Part shown: piece after piece, positions 26,213-34,849 of the stretch
Layout of the letters: every line of letters begins with the position of its first letter
How positions within the stretch are numbered: position 1 is the first letter of the stretch
Origin: Porphyromonas endodontalis ATCC 35406
Lineage (GTDB): Bacteria; Bacteroidota; Bacteroidia; Bacteroidales; Porphyromonadaceae
Reading direction: 5' to 3'
Assembly (NCBI RefSeq): GCF_000174815.1
Contig: NZ_ACNN01000005.1
Span: forward strand, 228,149-292,148
DNA: 64,000 nucleotides
Program-made: the position numbers and the translations under genes
The notes under the pieces: generated by a model
Seen by the model: only the letters and a program-made list of their open reading frames with translations
What the model was told of the DNA's origin: nothing
Database searches by the model: none

Positions 26213-27484
26213 TTAGTTGATGATATCGAAGCCGGTGTAGGGGCGGAGCACCTCAGGCACGATAATACCCTCTGGAGTTTGGTAGTTCTCGAGAATCGTT
26301 GCTACAATACGGGGGAGAGCAAGGGCACTACCATTGAGGGTGTGACAGAGCTCTGTCGCTTTGTCTTTGCGGTAGCGACACTTGAGTCGATTGGCTTGAT
26401 AGCTCTCAAAATTGGATACAGAGCTAACCTCTAGCCAACGCTCTTGAGCCGCTGAGAAGACCTCAAAGTCGAAGGTAAGAGCCGATGTGAAGCTGATATC
26501 TCCCCCACAAAGGCGGAGGATACGCCAAGGGAGCCCTAACTCTTCTACCAAGCCCTGTACGTACGATACCATAGAGTCTAGTGTCGCGTAAGAGCGTTCG
26601 GGAGTATCGATGCAGACAATCTCTACTTTGTTGAATTGGTGCAAACGATTGAGCCCTCGTACATCTTTGCCATACGATCCTGCTTCGCGACGGAAGCATG
26701 CCGAGTAGGCTACGTTCTTTATAGGAAGCTGGCTCTCTTCGAGGATGACATCTCTATACATATTGGTAACGGGTACCTCTGCTGTAGGGATGAGATAGAG
26801 ATTGTCGGCAGGGGCAAAGTACATCTGTCCCTCTTTGTCGGGCAATTGTCCCGTACCATATCCCGAGTCTCCATTCACTACATAGGGAGGCTCCACCTCT
26901 TGGAAGCCTGCAGCGATGGCTTTGTCGAGAAAGTAATTGATAAGAGCACGCTGCAAGCGAGCACCGCGACCCTTGTACACGGGGAATCCTGCTCCGGAGA
27001 TTTTTACTCCCAACTCAAAGTCGATAAGGTCGTACTTCTTCGCGAGGTCCCAGTGCGGTAGCTTGTTGTCTTGAGAGAGCTGAGGCATCGTGCCTCCTGT
27101 TTTTATACATACGTTGTCTTCTGCTCCCTTCCCCTCGGGTACACTCTCGTGGGGCATGTTGGGGATGGTGAGAAGGAGCTGACGAATAGACTCTTCTGCC
27201 TGCTTTTTGCTCTCCTCAGCCTCTGAGCTTTGCTCTTTGAGCTTCTGCACCTGAGCACGGAGAGCCTCTCCGGCGGCTTTATCGCCACTCTTCATTTTCT
27301 CTCCGATTTGCTTTGCTAGTTGCTTTTGCTCCTGCAGCGAGGCATCCATAGTTTGCTGTGCACTACGGCGTTGAGCATCTAACTCTGTGATACGAGCCAC
27401 TGACTCCCGAGCATCGAAGTGCTTTACTCCCAGGCGAGCAATTACCTCTTCGGGTTGCTCTTTTATTACTTTGATTGTGAGCAT
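26213..27484 (-). CDS. serS: SerS, seryl-tRNA synthetase
   Basis: Charges tRNA-Ser with serine. The 423 residues contain the long N-terminal coiled-coil arm that grips the tRNA long variable arm (residues about 25-100), class II motif 2 (SACFRREAGSYGKDVRGLNRLHQF, spanning about 255-278) and motif 3 (NGSALALPRIVATILENYQ). Start at ATG 27484. It lies 325 bases after rpmA; that gap holds a structured region with a terminator-like stem, which may attenuate serS or end an upstream RNA. Confidence 0.96.
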   Translation of the reverse strand: MLTIKVIKEQPEEVIARLGVKHFDARESVARITELDAQRRSAQQTMDASLQEQKQLAKQIGEKMKSGDKAAGEALRAQVQKLKEQSSEAEESKKQAEESIRQLLLTIPNMPHESVPEGKGAEDNVCIKTGGTMPQLSQDNKLPHWDLAKKYDLIDFELGVKISGAGFPVYKGRGARLQRALINYFLDKAIAAGFQEVEPPYVVNGDSGYGTGQLPDKEGQMYFAPADNLYLIPTAEVPVTNMYRDVILEESQLPIKNVAYSACFRREAGSYGKDVRGLNRLHQFNKVEIVCIDTPERSYATLDSMVSYVQGLVEELGLPWRILRLCGGDISFTSALTFDFEVFSAAQERWLEVSSVSNFESYQANRLKCRYRKDKATELCHTLNGSALALPRIVATILENYQTPEGIIVPEVLRPYTGFDIIN

Positions 27485-27518
27485 ATATAGTCTATACTGC
27501 TTATATAATTCCTCTCCA

Positions 27519-27596
27519 TAAAAACAACAAGAGAGGTACCTTCAGGCTCTTCTTGCATCGCTTTAAGCGACCAAGTAGCCTATATGCACCTCTCCT
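27519..27596 (-). terminator. Terminator-like branched stem in the serS leader
   Basis: On the minus strand a 9-bp stem (27596-27588 with 27537-27529) encloses two inner helices (27580-27577 with 27548-27545, and 27570-27566 with 27562-27558), followed by a TTGTTGTTTTT tract. It could end an upstream RNA or serve as an attenuator for serS, which starts 35 bases later. Confidence 0.5.
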
Positions 27597-27809
27597 TGTG
27601 TGGATCCTCTCCCCTTTATAGGCTCCCTAGGAACCGTAAGCAGACCCTCTAAGGTCCTTCTTCGGTATAAAGAATGTAGGGAAGCGTGGGGGAGACCCCT
27701 TTTTTTGATTGGGCAAGGATAAACAGAGAAAGCCGCTGCCTCTCTTCTATTGAGAGATGCTTTTGGTACGACCCCCTCTCTGTCTAACTTACCAAAATGT
27801 TGTGTTTCC
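27597..27809 (-). other. Gene-free stretch between rpmA and serS, structured at the RNA level
   Basis: No protein gene is seen. On the minus strand there are complementary segments: TCTCCCC with GGGGAGA, CTTCCCT with AGGGAG, and CTTTATA with TATAAAG; the last two cross. A hairpin with CTCTC/GAGAG arms sits near 27745-27765. With the stem at 27519-27596 this could be one RNA of about 190-200 bases, but I could not match it to a known family. Confidence 0.35.
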
Positions 27810-28071
27810 TTATGCTTCTATCGCTTCGATAGATACGAACGAGCGATCTTCACCTTTGCGAGTGAAGACTACCTTACCGTCTACAAGGGCATACAACGTG
27901 TGGTCTTTTCCCATACCCACGTTTTCTCCGGGATGGTGCTGCGTACCGCGTTGACGCACCAAGATATTTCCGGCTTTTGCAAAATCGCCACCAAAGATTT
28001 TGATCCCTAGGCGTTTGCTCTGTGATTCGCGACCGTTCTTAGAACTGCCGACACCTTTTTTTATGTGCCAT
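27810..28071 (-). CDS. rpmA: RpmA, ribosomal protein L27, reading frame broken by one extra A
   Basis: Encodes L27, whose N-terminus reaches the peptidyl-transferase centre of the 50S subunit. ATG at 28071 reads MAHKK, then the frame breaks in a run of seven A (28062-28056 on the minus strand); with six A the reading continues [17 protein letters not shown] to the stop at 27810, a full-length 86-residue L27 with the family's [19 protein letters not shown]. The total of 262 bases is one too many. Because L27 is nearly always present, a sequencing or assembly error in the homopolymer is the first explanation; slippage or a real mutation are alternatives. It follows rplU by 24 bases. Confidence 0.9.
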
Positions 28072-28095
28072 GTCTCTTTACTTCTTTAGTTTGGG

Positions 28096-28413
28096 TTATG
28101 CAATAATCTCTTTTACCTTGACTTCTGTAAACTGCTGGCGATGACCATTGAGCTTACGATAGCCTTTTCTACGCTTTTTGTGGAAGATAAGTACCTTATC
28201 ACCCTTTACGATGGGAGACACTACCTCGCATACCACCTTAGCGCCTTCTACAAGAGGAGCGCCAACCTTTACGGCACCATCATTGTCTACGAGCATTACT
28301 CGGTCGAATGATACCTCAGCACCTGCTTCCACATTCTTGATGTGGTGAACATACAATTTGCGGCCGGCTTCTACCTTAAACTGCTGGCCTTGAATCTCTG
28401 CAATTACGTACAT
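28096..28413 (-). CDS. rplU: RplU, ribosomal protein L21
   Basis: 50S subunit protein that binds 23S rRNA near L20. It has 105 residues, the standard length, opening [20 protein letters not shown], with the C-terminal [21 protein letters not shown] that holds the RNA-binding residues. First gene of the rplU-rpmA unit, with a full promoter at 28510-28539 and a leader of about 90 bases containing two small hairpins (28445-28455 and 28460-28472). Such leaders can carry autoregulation, but none is shown here. Confidence 0.97.
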   Translation of the reverse strand: MYVIAEIQGQQFKVEAGRKLYVHHIKNVEAGAEVSFDRVMLVDNDGAVKVGAPLVEGAKVVCEVVSPIVKGDKVLIFHKKRRKGYRKLNGHRQQFTEVKVKEIIA

Positions 28414-28509
28414 ACTACGTTTTTCTATTACTAATAATTTAGTCCCGCAGGGCGGTCCGTTGTAAGCTACAACACACTCTTAATGAGCCCTACATAGGAT
28501 TGGCGCCTG

Positions 28510-28539
28510 CAAAGGTAGTACTTTTTGACTATTTGGCAA
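28510..28539 (-). promoter_or_regulatory. Promoter of rplU-rpmA
   Basis: On the minus strand TTG (28539-28537), a 19-base spacer and TACCTTTG (28517-28510). It faces away from the secreted-protein gene at 28716; the 302-base gap 28414-28715 otherwise holds only the rplU leader and the -7 box at 28614. Confidence 0.75.
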
Positions 28540-28613
28540 TGGATTTTCCCCTCTGTCTCACCATCGGTATTTCTTTTACTCTGGGCAAAAGAATGAATGC
28601 GAGTTTTTCTGTT

Positions 28614-28621
28614 TACCTTTG
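28614..28621 (+). promoter_or_regulatory. -7 box upstream of the 28716 gene
   Basis: TACCTTTG, about 95 bases before the ATG. The same box and the following leader recur 1012 bases downstream before the second copy. No clear -33 box. Confidence 0.5.
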
Positions 28622-28715
28622 TGGAGTGGGGCATTGGGGTTTTCGAATCACTCGATCCCTGCGATGATATTTTGATGATACAATAAATTTAAATCAAAGA
28701 AAAATAGAACGTACC

Positions 28716-29399
28716 ATGAAAAGAAAGAGTGTACCATTGCTCCTTGTGATGGGGCTATTTTTTGCCTTAAACTCAAATCCGATAGCAGCTCAAAAACAGA
28801 AGAAATCCCAGCTTGTAAAAGAGGGACGTACTATCGAAGAGGTTGTTCCCAATGGTTGGGATATACAATCTGCTACAGGGGACCTCAATAAGGATGGAAT
28901 AGAGGATTTTGTCTTAATTGTCCGCCCCAACGACCCTGCGCACATCAAGACGAGAGACGACGGCTTTGAGTACAATTTCAATCCTCTGTTCCTTGCTGTC
29001 TATTTTGGTTCGCCCTCTGGAGTATACAAGAGGTTCAAGGTGTGGCACGATACTGTTAGCGGTCGAGAGGATGAGTACACAGATATAACAAATGAACTCT
29101 CTATTACGCCCAAAGGGGCAATAGACATAAGCGTGTCTTCGTGGTCAAGTATGGGAACAGCTGCTACGGGTGGCTCGACCTATAGATACAGATTTCAATC
29201 GGGAGATTTTTACCTTATTGGCGAAGAATCTAGTTGGCTAAATCGTATGACCGGAGAAGGGGAGAGTACTAGTATCAACTATCTTACCGGACAAAAAGAG
29301 ATCACCACGGGGAATATGATAGAAGAGAAAGATCTGAAAACCAAAAAGGTCAAGATCAAGAAAGAGCCTCTTCGCCTCTTGGGTTCATTCCAGATGTGA
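28716..29399 (+). CDS. Exported protein of unknown function with a calcium-loop-like motif (copy 1)
   Basis: A 227-residue protein with a Sec signal peptide (MKRKSVPLLLVMG, core, cleavage after PIAA). The mature part contains GDLNKDGIEDFVLIV (residues 57-71), which fits the DxNxDGxxD loop found in FG-GAP/VCBS-like and dockerin-like calcium sites. Later it is rich in Ser, Thr and Tyr, with YRYRFQSGDFYLIGEES and the end KIKKEPLRLLGSFQM. I do not recognise a named family. A frameshifted copy follows at 29728 with its own promoter region; the two are alike over their whole length. Confidence 0.8.
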   Translation: MKRKSVPLLLVMGLFFALNSNPIAAQKQKKSQLVKEGRTIEEVVPNGWDIQSATGDLNKDGIEDFVLIVRPNDPAHIKTRDDGFEYNFNPLFLAVYFGSPSGVYKRFKVWHDTVSGREDEYTDITNELSITPKGAIDISVSSWSSMGTAATGGSTYRYRFQSGDFYLIGEESSWLNRMTGEGESTSINYLTGQKEITTGNMIEEKDLKTKKVKIKKEPLRLLGSFQM

Positions 29400-29415
29400 G
29401 ACTATAACAGAGAAG

Positions 29416-29434
29416 CCCTCTCTCTGAGAGAGGG
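29416..29434 (+). terminator. Small hairpin after copy 1
   Basis: CCCTCTCT and AGAGAGGG arms around a 3-base loop, 17 bases after the stop codon. There is no T-run, so it may be only an mRNA 3'-end stabiliser. Confidence 0.3.
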
Positions 29435-29463
29435 AACAAACTTTCCGAGTTTATAGAGCAATG

Positions 29464-29499
29464 CAGAGCGGAGACCTGAAAAAGTCTTCGCTCTGTTTT
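29464..29499 (+). terminator. Terminator after copy 1
   Basis: A 12-bp stem (29464-29475 with 29484-29495, one G-T pair) with an 8-base loop, followed by TTTT. It sits within the 328-base gap 29400-29727, whose last part is the duplicated leader of copy 2. Confidence 0.8.
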
Positions 29500-29625
29500 A
29501 TTATGAGGAGCCCCTACCCGACAATTAAAGCTCCCTTCGTATTCCCAATTTTCTATCTGAAACTCCTTGTAGAATCTGCAGTATTTTTTGCTCCGGGGAA
29601 AGGGGGGAATGCAAGGTTTTCTGTT

Positions 29626-29633
29626 TACCTTTG
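29626..29633 (+). promoter_or_regulatory. -7 box upstream of copy 2
   Basis: TACCTTTG with the same flanks as the copy 1 box at 28614, exactly 1012 bases downstream. Confidence 0.5.
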
Positions 29634-29727
29634 TAGAGTAGGGTGCTTGGGTTTTCGATTCGCTTGGCTCCTATGATGATGTTTTGATGATGCAATAAAT
29701 TTAAACCAAAGAAAAATAGTACGTACT

Positions 29728-30409
29728 ATGAAAAGAAAGAGTGTAGCATTACTCCTCATGATGGGGCTATTTTTTGTGTTAAGCTCAAATCCGATAGCGG
29801 CTCAAAAACAGAAGAAACCCCAGCTTGCAAAAGAGGGACGTACTATCGAAGAGCTTGTTCCCAATGGTTGGGAGGTACAATCCGCTACAGGGGACCTCAA
29901 CAAGGATGGAATTGAGGATTTTGTTTTACTTGTCCGTTCCAATGATCCTGCGTATATCAAGACGAGAGATGATGGTTTTGAGTCCAATTTTAGTCCCTTG
30001 TCCCTTGCTGTCTATTTTGGTTCGCCCTCCGGAGTATACAAAAGGTTCAAGGTGTGGTACGATACCATTAGCGGTCGAGAGGATGAGGAGAGAGAGAACA
30101 AATGAAGTCTCTATTACGCCCAAAGGGGCAATAGACATACGAGTATCCTATTGCTCAAATATAAGAACAGACGAAACGGGTGCCACGACCTATAGATACA
30201 GGTTCCAATCGGGAGACTTTTACCTTATTGGCGAAGAATCCACTTGGGGAAATCGTTTGGCCGCGGAATGGGAGAGGACTAGTATCAACTATCTTTCCGG
30301 ACAAAAAGAGGTCACTTCCGGGGATCTGATAACAAGAAGAAACCTGAAAACCAAGCAGGTTAAGATCAAGAAAGAGCCTCTTCGCCTCTTGGGGTCATTC
30401 CAGATGTAA
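29728..30409 (+). pseudogene. Frameshifted tandem copy (copy 2) of the 28716 gene
   Basis: The first part reads like copy 1 (MKRKSVALLLMMG, GDLNKDGIEDFVLLV) up to GREDE near 30090, then ends at a TGA at 30103-30105. From about 30090 the copy 1 reading resumes in another frame (EVSITPKGAIDI to LRLLGSFQM at 30409). Copy 1 has 21 bases between GATGAG and the shared AACTC/AAGTC boundary where copy 2 has 19, so two bases are missing. The two halves are otherwise open. A truncated 125-residue product could still be secreted. Sequencing error is less likely than in a homopolymer because several bases differ at the break. Confidence 0.8.
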
Positions 30410-30478
30410 GGCCATAAGAGAGAAGAAAGTACCTCCCCATCTTTCTAGGTGAAAATCCTTGTAGAAGTTGCCTAGAAA

Positions 30479-30536
30479 TAAAAAGTTTTCAGACCTATAC
30501 TTTTTCGGATATAGGTCTGAAAACTTTTCTTTTTTA
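30479..30536. terminator. Bidirectional terminator after copy 2
   Basis: A perfect 19-bp stem (30481-30499 with 30510-30528) with a 10-base loop, flanked by an A-rich left side and T-rich right side. It serves the + strand pseudogene and the minus-strand MBOAT gene ending at 30595. Confidence 0.9.
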
Positions 30537-30594
30537 CCCAGAGAGGTACCTCGAAATTAGCCAAGCTTTCTCCGAGTTATAACGTGCTTAATTT

Positions 30595-32145
30595 TTAGAA
30601 CTGGAAGTAGATAAAGGGCTGTACATCGGCACTCTTCATCTGGAATACAAGGAAGATAAGAGCGGTGAGTAGCAGGGTTTGTACCCAAAAGGGCGCACGC
30701 GTTAAGGCTCGCTCTGCTGCTCTTCGTTGGCTAAAGGGTAGGTAGTGAAGTACGTACCCTATGAGCATGAGAAGGAGTACCCAATGGTAGCCGGTGACAA
30801 AGTCTAGGATGATTTCCGGATGGAAATTTCTTGTAATCTGCGTGAGTACCTGCTCTACTACATCGATGCTATCGGCTCGGAAGAAAATCCAAGCAAAGCA
30901 AACGAAGTGGAAGGTGATGATACCCCCTATCGCCTTTCCTATGCCATTGCGTTTGATTCTTCTCTTATGTGCCGGATAGAAGAGGGTGCACCAAACTTTG
31001 TGTATCGCCAGAGCTATACCATGCATTCCCCCCCATAGGATAAAGCGGAGGGCTGCTCCGTGCCACAATCCCCCCAGTAGCATGGTAATAATGAGATTGA
31101 TATAGGTGCGAATGCGCCCCTTGCGATTGCCCCCTAGAGGAATGTAGAGGTAGTCTTTGAGCCAAGTAGAGAGGGAGATATGCCACCTGCGCCAAAACTC
31201 AGTAATATTGGTAGATGTATAGGGAACATCGAAGTTTTTGTTGAATCGGAAGCCCAAGAATAGAGCGATACCAATAGCCATATCCGAGTAACCGGAGAAG
31301 TCGCAATAGATTTGTAGGGCATAGCCATAGACCGCCATTAGGTTTTCTAAGCCGGAGTAGAGTGTGGGGGCATCGAATATTCGGTCTACAAAGTTGAGAC
31401 TTATATAGTCTGAAATGACCGCTTTTTTGAATAGTCCCAAAAGAATAAGGAATAGCCCTCGCCCAAATTCCCCACGAGTGACCCACGGACGGCGATGTAT
31501 TTGTGGGATAAAGTCTTTAGCTCGTACAATAGGGCCTGCCACCAGTTGTGGGAAAAATGAAACATAGAAGAGATAATCGATCCAGCGTTTGAGCGGTTTT
31601 ATATCGCCTCGGTATACATCGGCTATATAGCTCATCGTCTGGAAAGTGTAGAACGAAATCCCCACGGGAAGGAATATATCCCACGGTTCCCATTGCAGAG
31701 AACTTGCCGTCTCCATGCCCATAAGTCCCCCTATGCCGGCAATAGCTTGTACTATTAGGTCTAGTAAGAAATTGAAGTATTTGAAGTAGGATAATATCCC
31801 TAAGTTGATAATCATACTCAAGGCTACCCACCTTTTTCTATTGGGGGAGCCTTGGGGCGTATGGCTTAGAGCTTGGGCTATGAGAAAGTCGCTCGTGGTG
31901 GCAAGCAGAAGGAGTAGTACATAGAATCCGCTACTCTTGTAGTAGAAAAAGAGAGAGAAGAGCACCACGTAGATGATGCGGAGGGTAGCGGTACGCTTCG
32001 ATAGCCCCAGTAGCCCATATATGGGTAGAAAGAGGATAAAAAGGACAAAAAATAATCCACTAGAGAAGATCATCGGAGCCTCCTCGTGGTAGCGCAATAG
32101 CTCGGGGAGTAGGGACCCATCAAGGGTAGAGAAAAAATCGATCAT
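30595..32145 (-). CDS. MBOAT-family membrane O-acyltransferase (AlgI-like)
   Basis: Inner-membrane protein of 516 residues with roughly ten TM segments. It moves acyl (usually acetyl) groups from a cytoplasmic donor across the membrane for O-acylation of an extracytoplasmic polymer. Family marks are clear: VGISFYTFQTMSYIADVYRG, FFPQLVAGPIVR, FWRRWHISLSTWLKDYLYIP and LLGGLWHGAALRF, whose His is the invariant active residue. It lies 28 bases after two SGNH genes on the same strand, the usual pairing for PatA/PatB or AlgI/AlgJ/AlgX-type systems. The polymer modified is not known. Confidence 0.93.
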   Translation of the reverse strand: MIDFFSTLDGSLLPELLRYHEEAPMIFSSGLFFVLFILFLPIYGLLGLSKRTATLRIIYVVLFSLFFYYKSSGFYVLLLLLATTSDFLIAQALSHTPQGSPNRKRWVALSMIINLGILSYFKYFNFLLDLIVQAIAGIGGLMGMETASSLQWEPWDIFLPVGISFYTFQTMSYIADVYRGDIKPLKRWIDYLFYVSFFPQLVAGPIVRAKDFIPQIHRRPWVTRGEFGRGLFLILLGLFKKAVISDYISLNFVDRIFDAPTLYSGLENLMAVYGYALQIYCDFSGYSDMAIGIALFLGFRFNKNFDVPYTSTNITEFWRRWHISLSTWLKDYLYIPLGGNRKGRIRTYINLIITMLLGGLWHGAALRFILWGGMHGIALAIHKVWCTLFYPAHKRRIKRNGIGKAIGGIITFHFVCFAWIFFRADSIDVVEQVLTQITRNFHPEIILDFVTGYHWVLLLMLIGYVLHYLPFSQRRAAERALTRAPFWVQTLLLTALIFLVFQMKSADVQPFIYFQF

Positions 32146-32173
32146 ATACCGGGGTTAGTAGGGATGGCTCGTT

Positions 32174-33340
32174 TTACTGCAAAAGGTCAAGTAGGGCTTT
32201 GCCAATGAGTTGACCTTGGTGTGTGTACCCATAGGCCGAGAAATGGACGCCGTCGTAGGCATAGTAATCCCCCTCTTGGCGTCGATTGTAGGCACCTTCT
32301 TCACAACCGAGAGCTTCGTACATGTCGAATAGCTCCAGATTTTCTCGGACGGCAATTTGGCGCAGCACCTCACTTACGACCTCTATTTGGTCGTTGTAAG
32401 CACGATTGCGGCGGAAGCTGGGTGGTGGCGTTGTCAGTAAAAATGTAGCCTTGGGGTGTTGCTTTCGTAGGAGACGTATGAGCTGCATTACCTGCTGCTC
32501 AAAGCCGCTTCTACTTATTTCTCGCGCTTGGGCTTCGTTTGTACCAAAGGATAATACAATGTGAGTCGGGTGAACCCACGACGTTTGATGTATAAAACCT
32601 TCGTGGGTAAAGGTGGAAAACATTGCCCCGTTTATCCCAATGACGTGGTACTCGATGGACTGCTTTTGTTTGAGTAAGACAAAGCCTCCGTAGGTAGCTC
32701 CTTGGGTGGGTGTCTGTTCGTTTCGCAGGAAGACCCTTCTCTGCTCTGTGGGGTAGAGGAGAGTATCTGCCACAAAATTCCCAATTTTCTTTTGACCCAC
32801 AATCAGTGTTGCACTCCCGATGGAGGGCACGAGAGAGGGAGTCGATGGCGTGCGATAGACAATGAGTTGGTCGAAAGGTCGGGCGTTACTACTTATCGTA
32901 AAGGTGTAGGGGCTGTTGTCCACTTTGGAGAGGATCATACCCGAGAGCCCCACTTGTAGCGGAGGGCGTTTGATGAACAACTTCTCGCTATTCCACTTTA
33001 CAGAAGATTGTATCTGGTAGGAGCGAGGCCCATTGGTACGAGCCAACTCATAAGGAATAATCAATCCGGGACCCTCTAATGGTAGCTCTCGAGCAAGAGT
33101 TGTGCGGATGGCCTCGGGTAAGACCCCCGCCTGTAGATGACTATCCCCCAAGTGTAGTATTGAGATTTTTTGAGGGAAACTCCGATGTATCATGGCAGAC
33201 AACTGCGCTGTTTTCTTTTCATCGATTTTGATGGAGGGTACTTGTGCTACAGCCACAAACAAAGAGACGAAGAGCAGGAGAGCCAACGTCAGAAGATGGT
33301 GTTGCCATCGGTGGTACAGCAGTCTTGGCAGCCCTTTCAT
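32174..33340 (-). CDS. Exported SGNH/GDSL hydrolase-like protein
   Basis: A 388-residue protein with an N-terminal hydrophobic segment (LTLALLLFVSLFVAVAQVP) serving as signal peptide or anchor. The SGNH catalytic blocks are complete: LHLGDSHLQ (block I Ser, near residue 65), LSFGTNEAQ (block III Asn) and DGVHFSAYG (block V Asp and His). Family members remove or transfer acetyl groups on sugars. The start at 33340 overlaps the preceding SGNH gene by four bases (ATGA), and MBOAT follows, so it is probably the periplasmic transferase or esterase of that system. Confidence 0.88.
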   Translation of the reverse strand: MKGLPRLLYHRWQHHLLTLALLLFVSLFVAVAQVPSIKIDEKKTAQLSAMIHRSFPQKISILHLGDSHLQAGVLPEAIRTTLARELPLEGPGLIIPYELARTNGPRSYQIQSSVKWNSEKLFIKRPPLQVGLSGMILSKVDNSPYTFTISSNARPFDQLIVYRTPSTPSLVPSIGSATLIVGQKKIGNFVADTLLYPTEQRRVFLRNEQTPTQGATYGGFVLLKQKQSIEYHVIGINGAMFSTFTHEGFIHQTSWVHPTHIVLSFGTNEAQAREISRSGFEQQVMQLIRLLRKQHPKATFLLTTPPPSFRRNRAYNDQIEVVSEVLRQIAVRENLELFDMYEALGCEEGAYNRRQEGDYYAYDGVHFSAYGYTHQGQLIGKALLDLLQ

Positions 33341-34782
33341 CGGCGGATGCGTTGGTAGTATTTCTCTTCGAATAGGAAGCTATTGTAGAATACTTCTGCG
33401 AGCCTTTTCCCCCCTTTGAAACTCAAGTGGGTATAGTCTTTGGCTGCCCATCCCTGTTTTACAAAGCGGCCCATACTATTTTCTCCCCCCATGGCTTCGA
33501 AGGTGTCCCAAAAGACGATGCCCTTTTCGCTCGCCAATTTTCGCTGCGCATTGCGTAGAGCGTATATGGCAGGCATGGTATGAGGCTCGCCACCGGAGCG
33601 TTTTGCCCGATCAGAAACTCCCATAATTACAATGTCGGTATGAGGATAAAGTTTCTTCAGATGGTCTATTGCTTCTGCCATCCGTTTGGTGTAGTAGGTG
33701 TAGTCTTTGGTCTTGTCAGAAGCTACATTAAGCCCATATTGCAGTACAATAAGGTGGTAGGGACGAAGAGCGGCGAAGCGTTTCCCTAGCTGTGTATCTA
33801 TCTGCCCTAACTGGAATCCGGAGCTACCCCTATGTGAGAAGTTATCCAATATTACTCCTCCCCCTTGCTTGGTGCCATCTAGAGCTATGCCGTAGAACTT
33901 GGCTCCCTCTGCTCCGGAGAATGAGAGTTTCATCTCTCCTCCTTGTCCTTTTATGGCATAGGCGCTCATCTCCGAGGAGGGGGGAAGACTATATTGTTGG
34001 GTGGTGTCTGCACTGCTCAAGGTTACCTGTACCTCTTTGTTCGAGGTATAGAAGATGGTGGCACAGTCCCACGGCGTATACCCCTTTGCTACTTTGTATT
34101 GTAGGGTAGCACTACCTTCGCAAGTATAGTAGTGACCCGTGAGAGGGTACAGCTCCTTAGATTGGCGGATAATGAAGTGGTCTTTCCATCCGGAGAAGCT
34201 ATGGGTTATCCCTTGTCGGTAGCCCGAGACTTCGCTAGAGAAGGGCATCCATCCCGCACCTCCTCCGCCATAGCGACTCTGTAAAAACTTGCGTAGGTCG
34301 AGGGTAAATATGTCGGCTTCGATAAAGGAGTCTCCCAAGAAAGCAATCCGAAGAGGAGTACCATCTATCTTTCGTTTGGCTAGTGCTGCATACGTGTTGC
34401 GTAGTCCGAGGTGAGAGGGATTGAAGTCTTCGAAGTAAACTTTTGGGGTTGACTTACTCTCTTCTTTGTCTGGAGAAGAGGGTTCGATAGAATCCTCATT
34501 CTCTAAGGTCGCATCTTGCTTTTTGAGATCTTCGTAGATGGCATCACGCTCTTTTATCTCCTTCTCTGTTTCACCATCGTCTGTTGCCGAGTTGCGTGTC
34601 AGTTGTTCTACGTCCTTTCCATTGGGAGCGTCTGCATCAGAGTGGCGCAGCTCAGAGAAAATATCCACTTTTTGCAGAGGTACCCCAAAGAGGTTGTCGG
34701 GGAGCCAATAGAGGAGTGAAATGATGGCAAAAGTGGAGAGAAGCATTCCCCAAAGGTACCAGGTGTAGTTCTTTTTTTTCAT
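33337..34782 (-). CDS. Membrane-anchored SGNH-like protein
   Basis: A 481-residue protein with one TM anchor near residues 8-28 and a charged, Asp/Glu/Lys-rich linker (about 45-115). The SGNH domain shows AFLGDSFIEAD (block I), VLQYGLNVASD (block III, with Gly-Leu-Asn instead of Gly-x-Asn-D/E), and DYTHLSFKG (Asp and His of block V). Between blocks I and III is a carbohydrate-binding-like insertion of about 150 residues. It is the first gene of the SGNH-SGNH-MBOAT unit. Sequence differs strongly from the second SGNH protein, so their jobs are probably distinct. Confidence 0.85.
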   Translation of the reverse strand: MKKKNYTWYLWGMLLSTFAIISLLYWLPDNLFGVPLQKVDIFSELRHSDADAPNGKDVEQLTRNSATDDGETEKEIKERDAIYEDLKKQDATLENEDSIEPSSPDKEESKSTPKVYFEDFNPSHLGLRNTYAALAKRKIDGTPLRIAFLGDSFIEADIFTLDLRKFLQSRYGGGGAGWMPFSSEVSGYRQGITHSFSGWKDHFIIRQSKELYPLTGHYYTCEGSATLQYKVAKGYTPWDCATIFYTSNKEVQVTLSSADTTQQYSLPPSSEMSAYAIKGQGGEMKLSFSGAEGAKFYGIALDGTKQGGGVILDNFSHRGSSGFQLGQIDTQLGKRFAALRPYHLIVLQYGLNVASDKTKDYTYYTKRMAEAIDHLKKLYPHTDIVIMGVSDRAKRSGGEPHTMPAIYALRNAQRKLASEKGIVFWDTFEAMGGENSMGRFVKQGWAAKDYTHLSFKGGKRLAEVFYNSFLFEEKYYQRIRR

Positions 34783-34849
34783 TACCGAGAGAGTATAAGT
34801 ATGGTACTTTTGGTACTTAGTTTAGTGCGCTTTTCTACAAAGTAAATAC

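Noticed and set aside
27519..27809. T-box leader for serS
   Set aside because: No T-box sequence or specifier loop; T-boxes are largely limited to Gram-positive groups.
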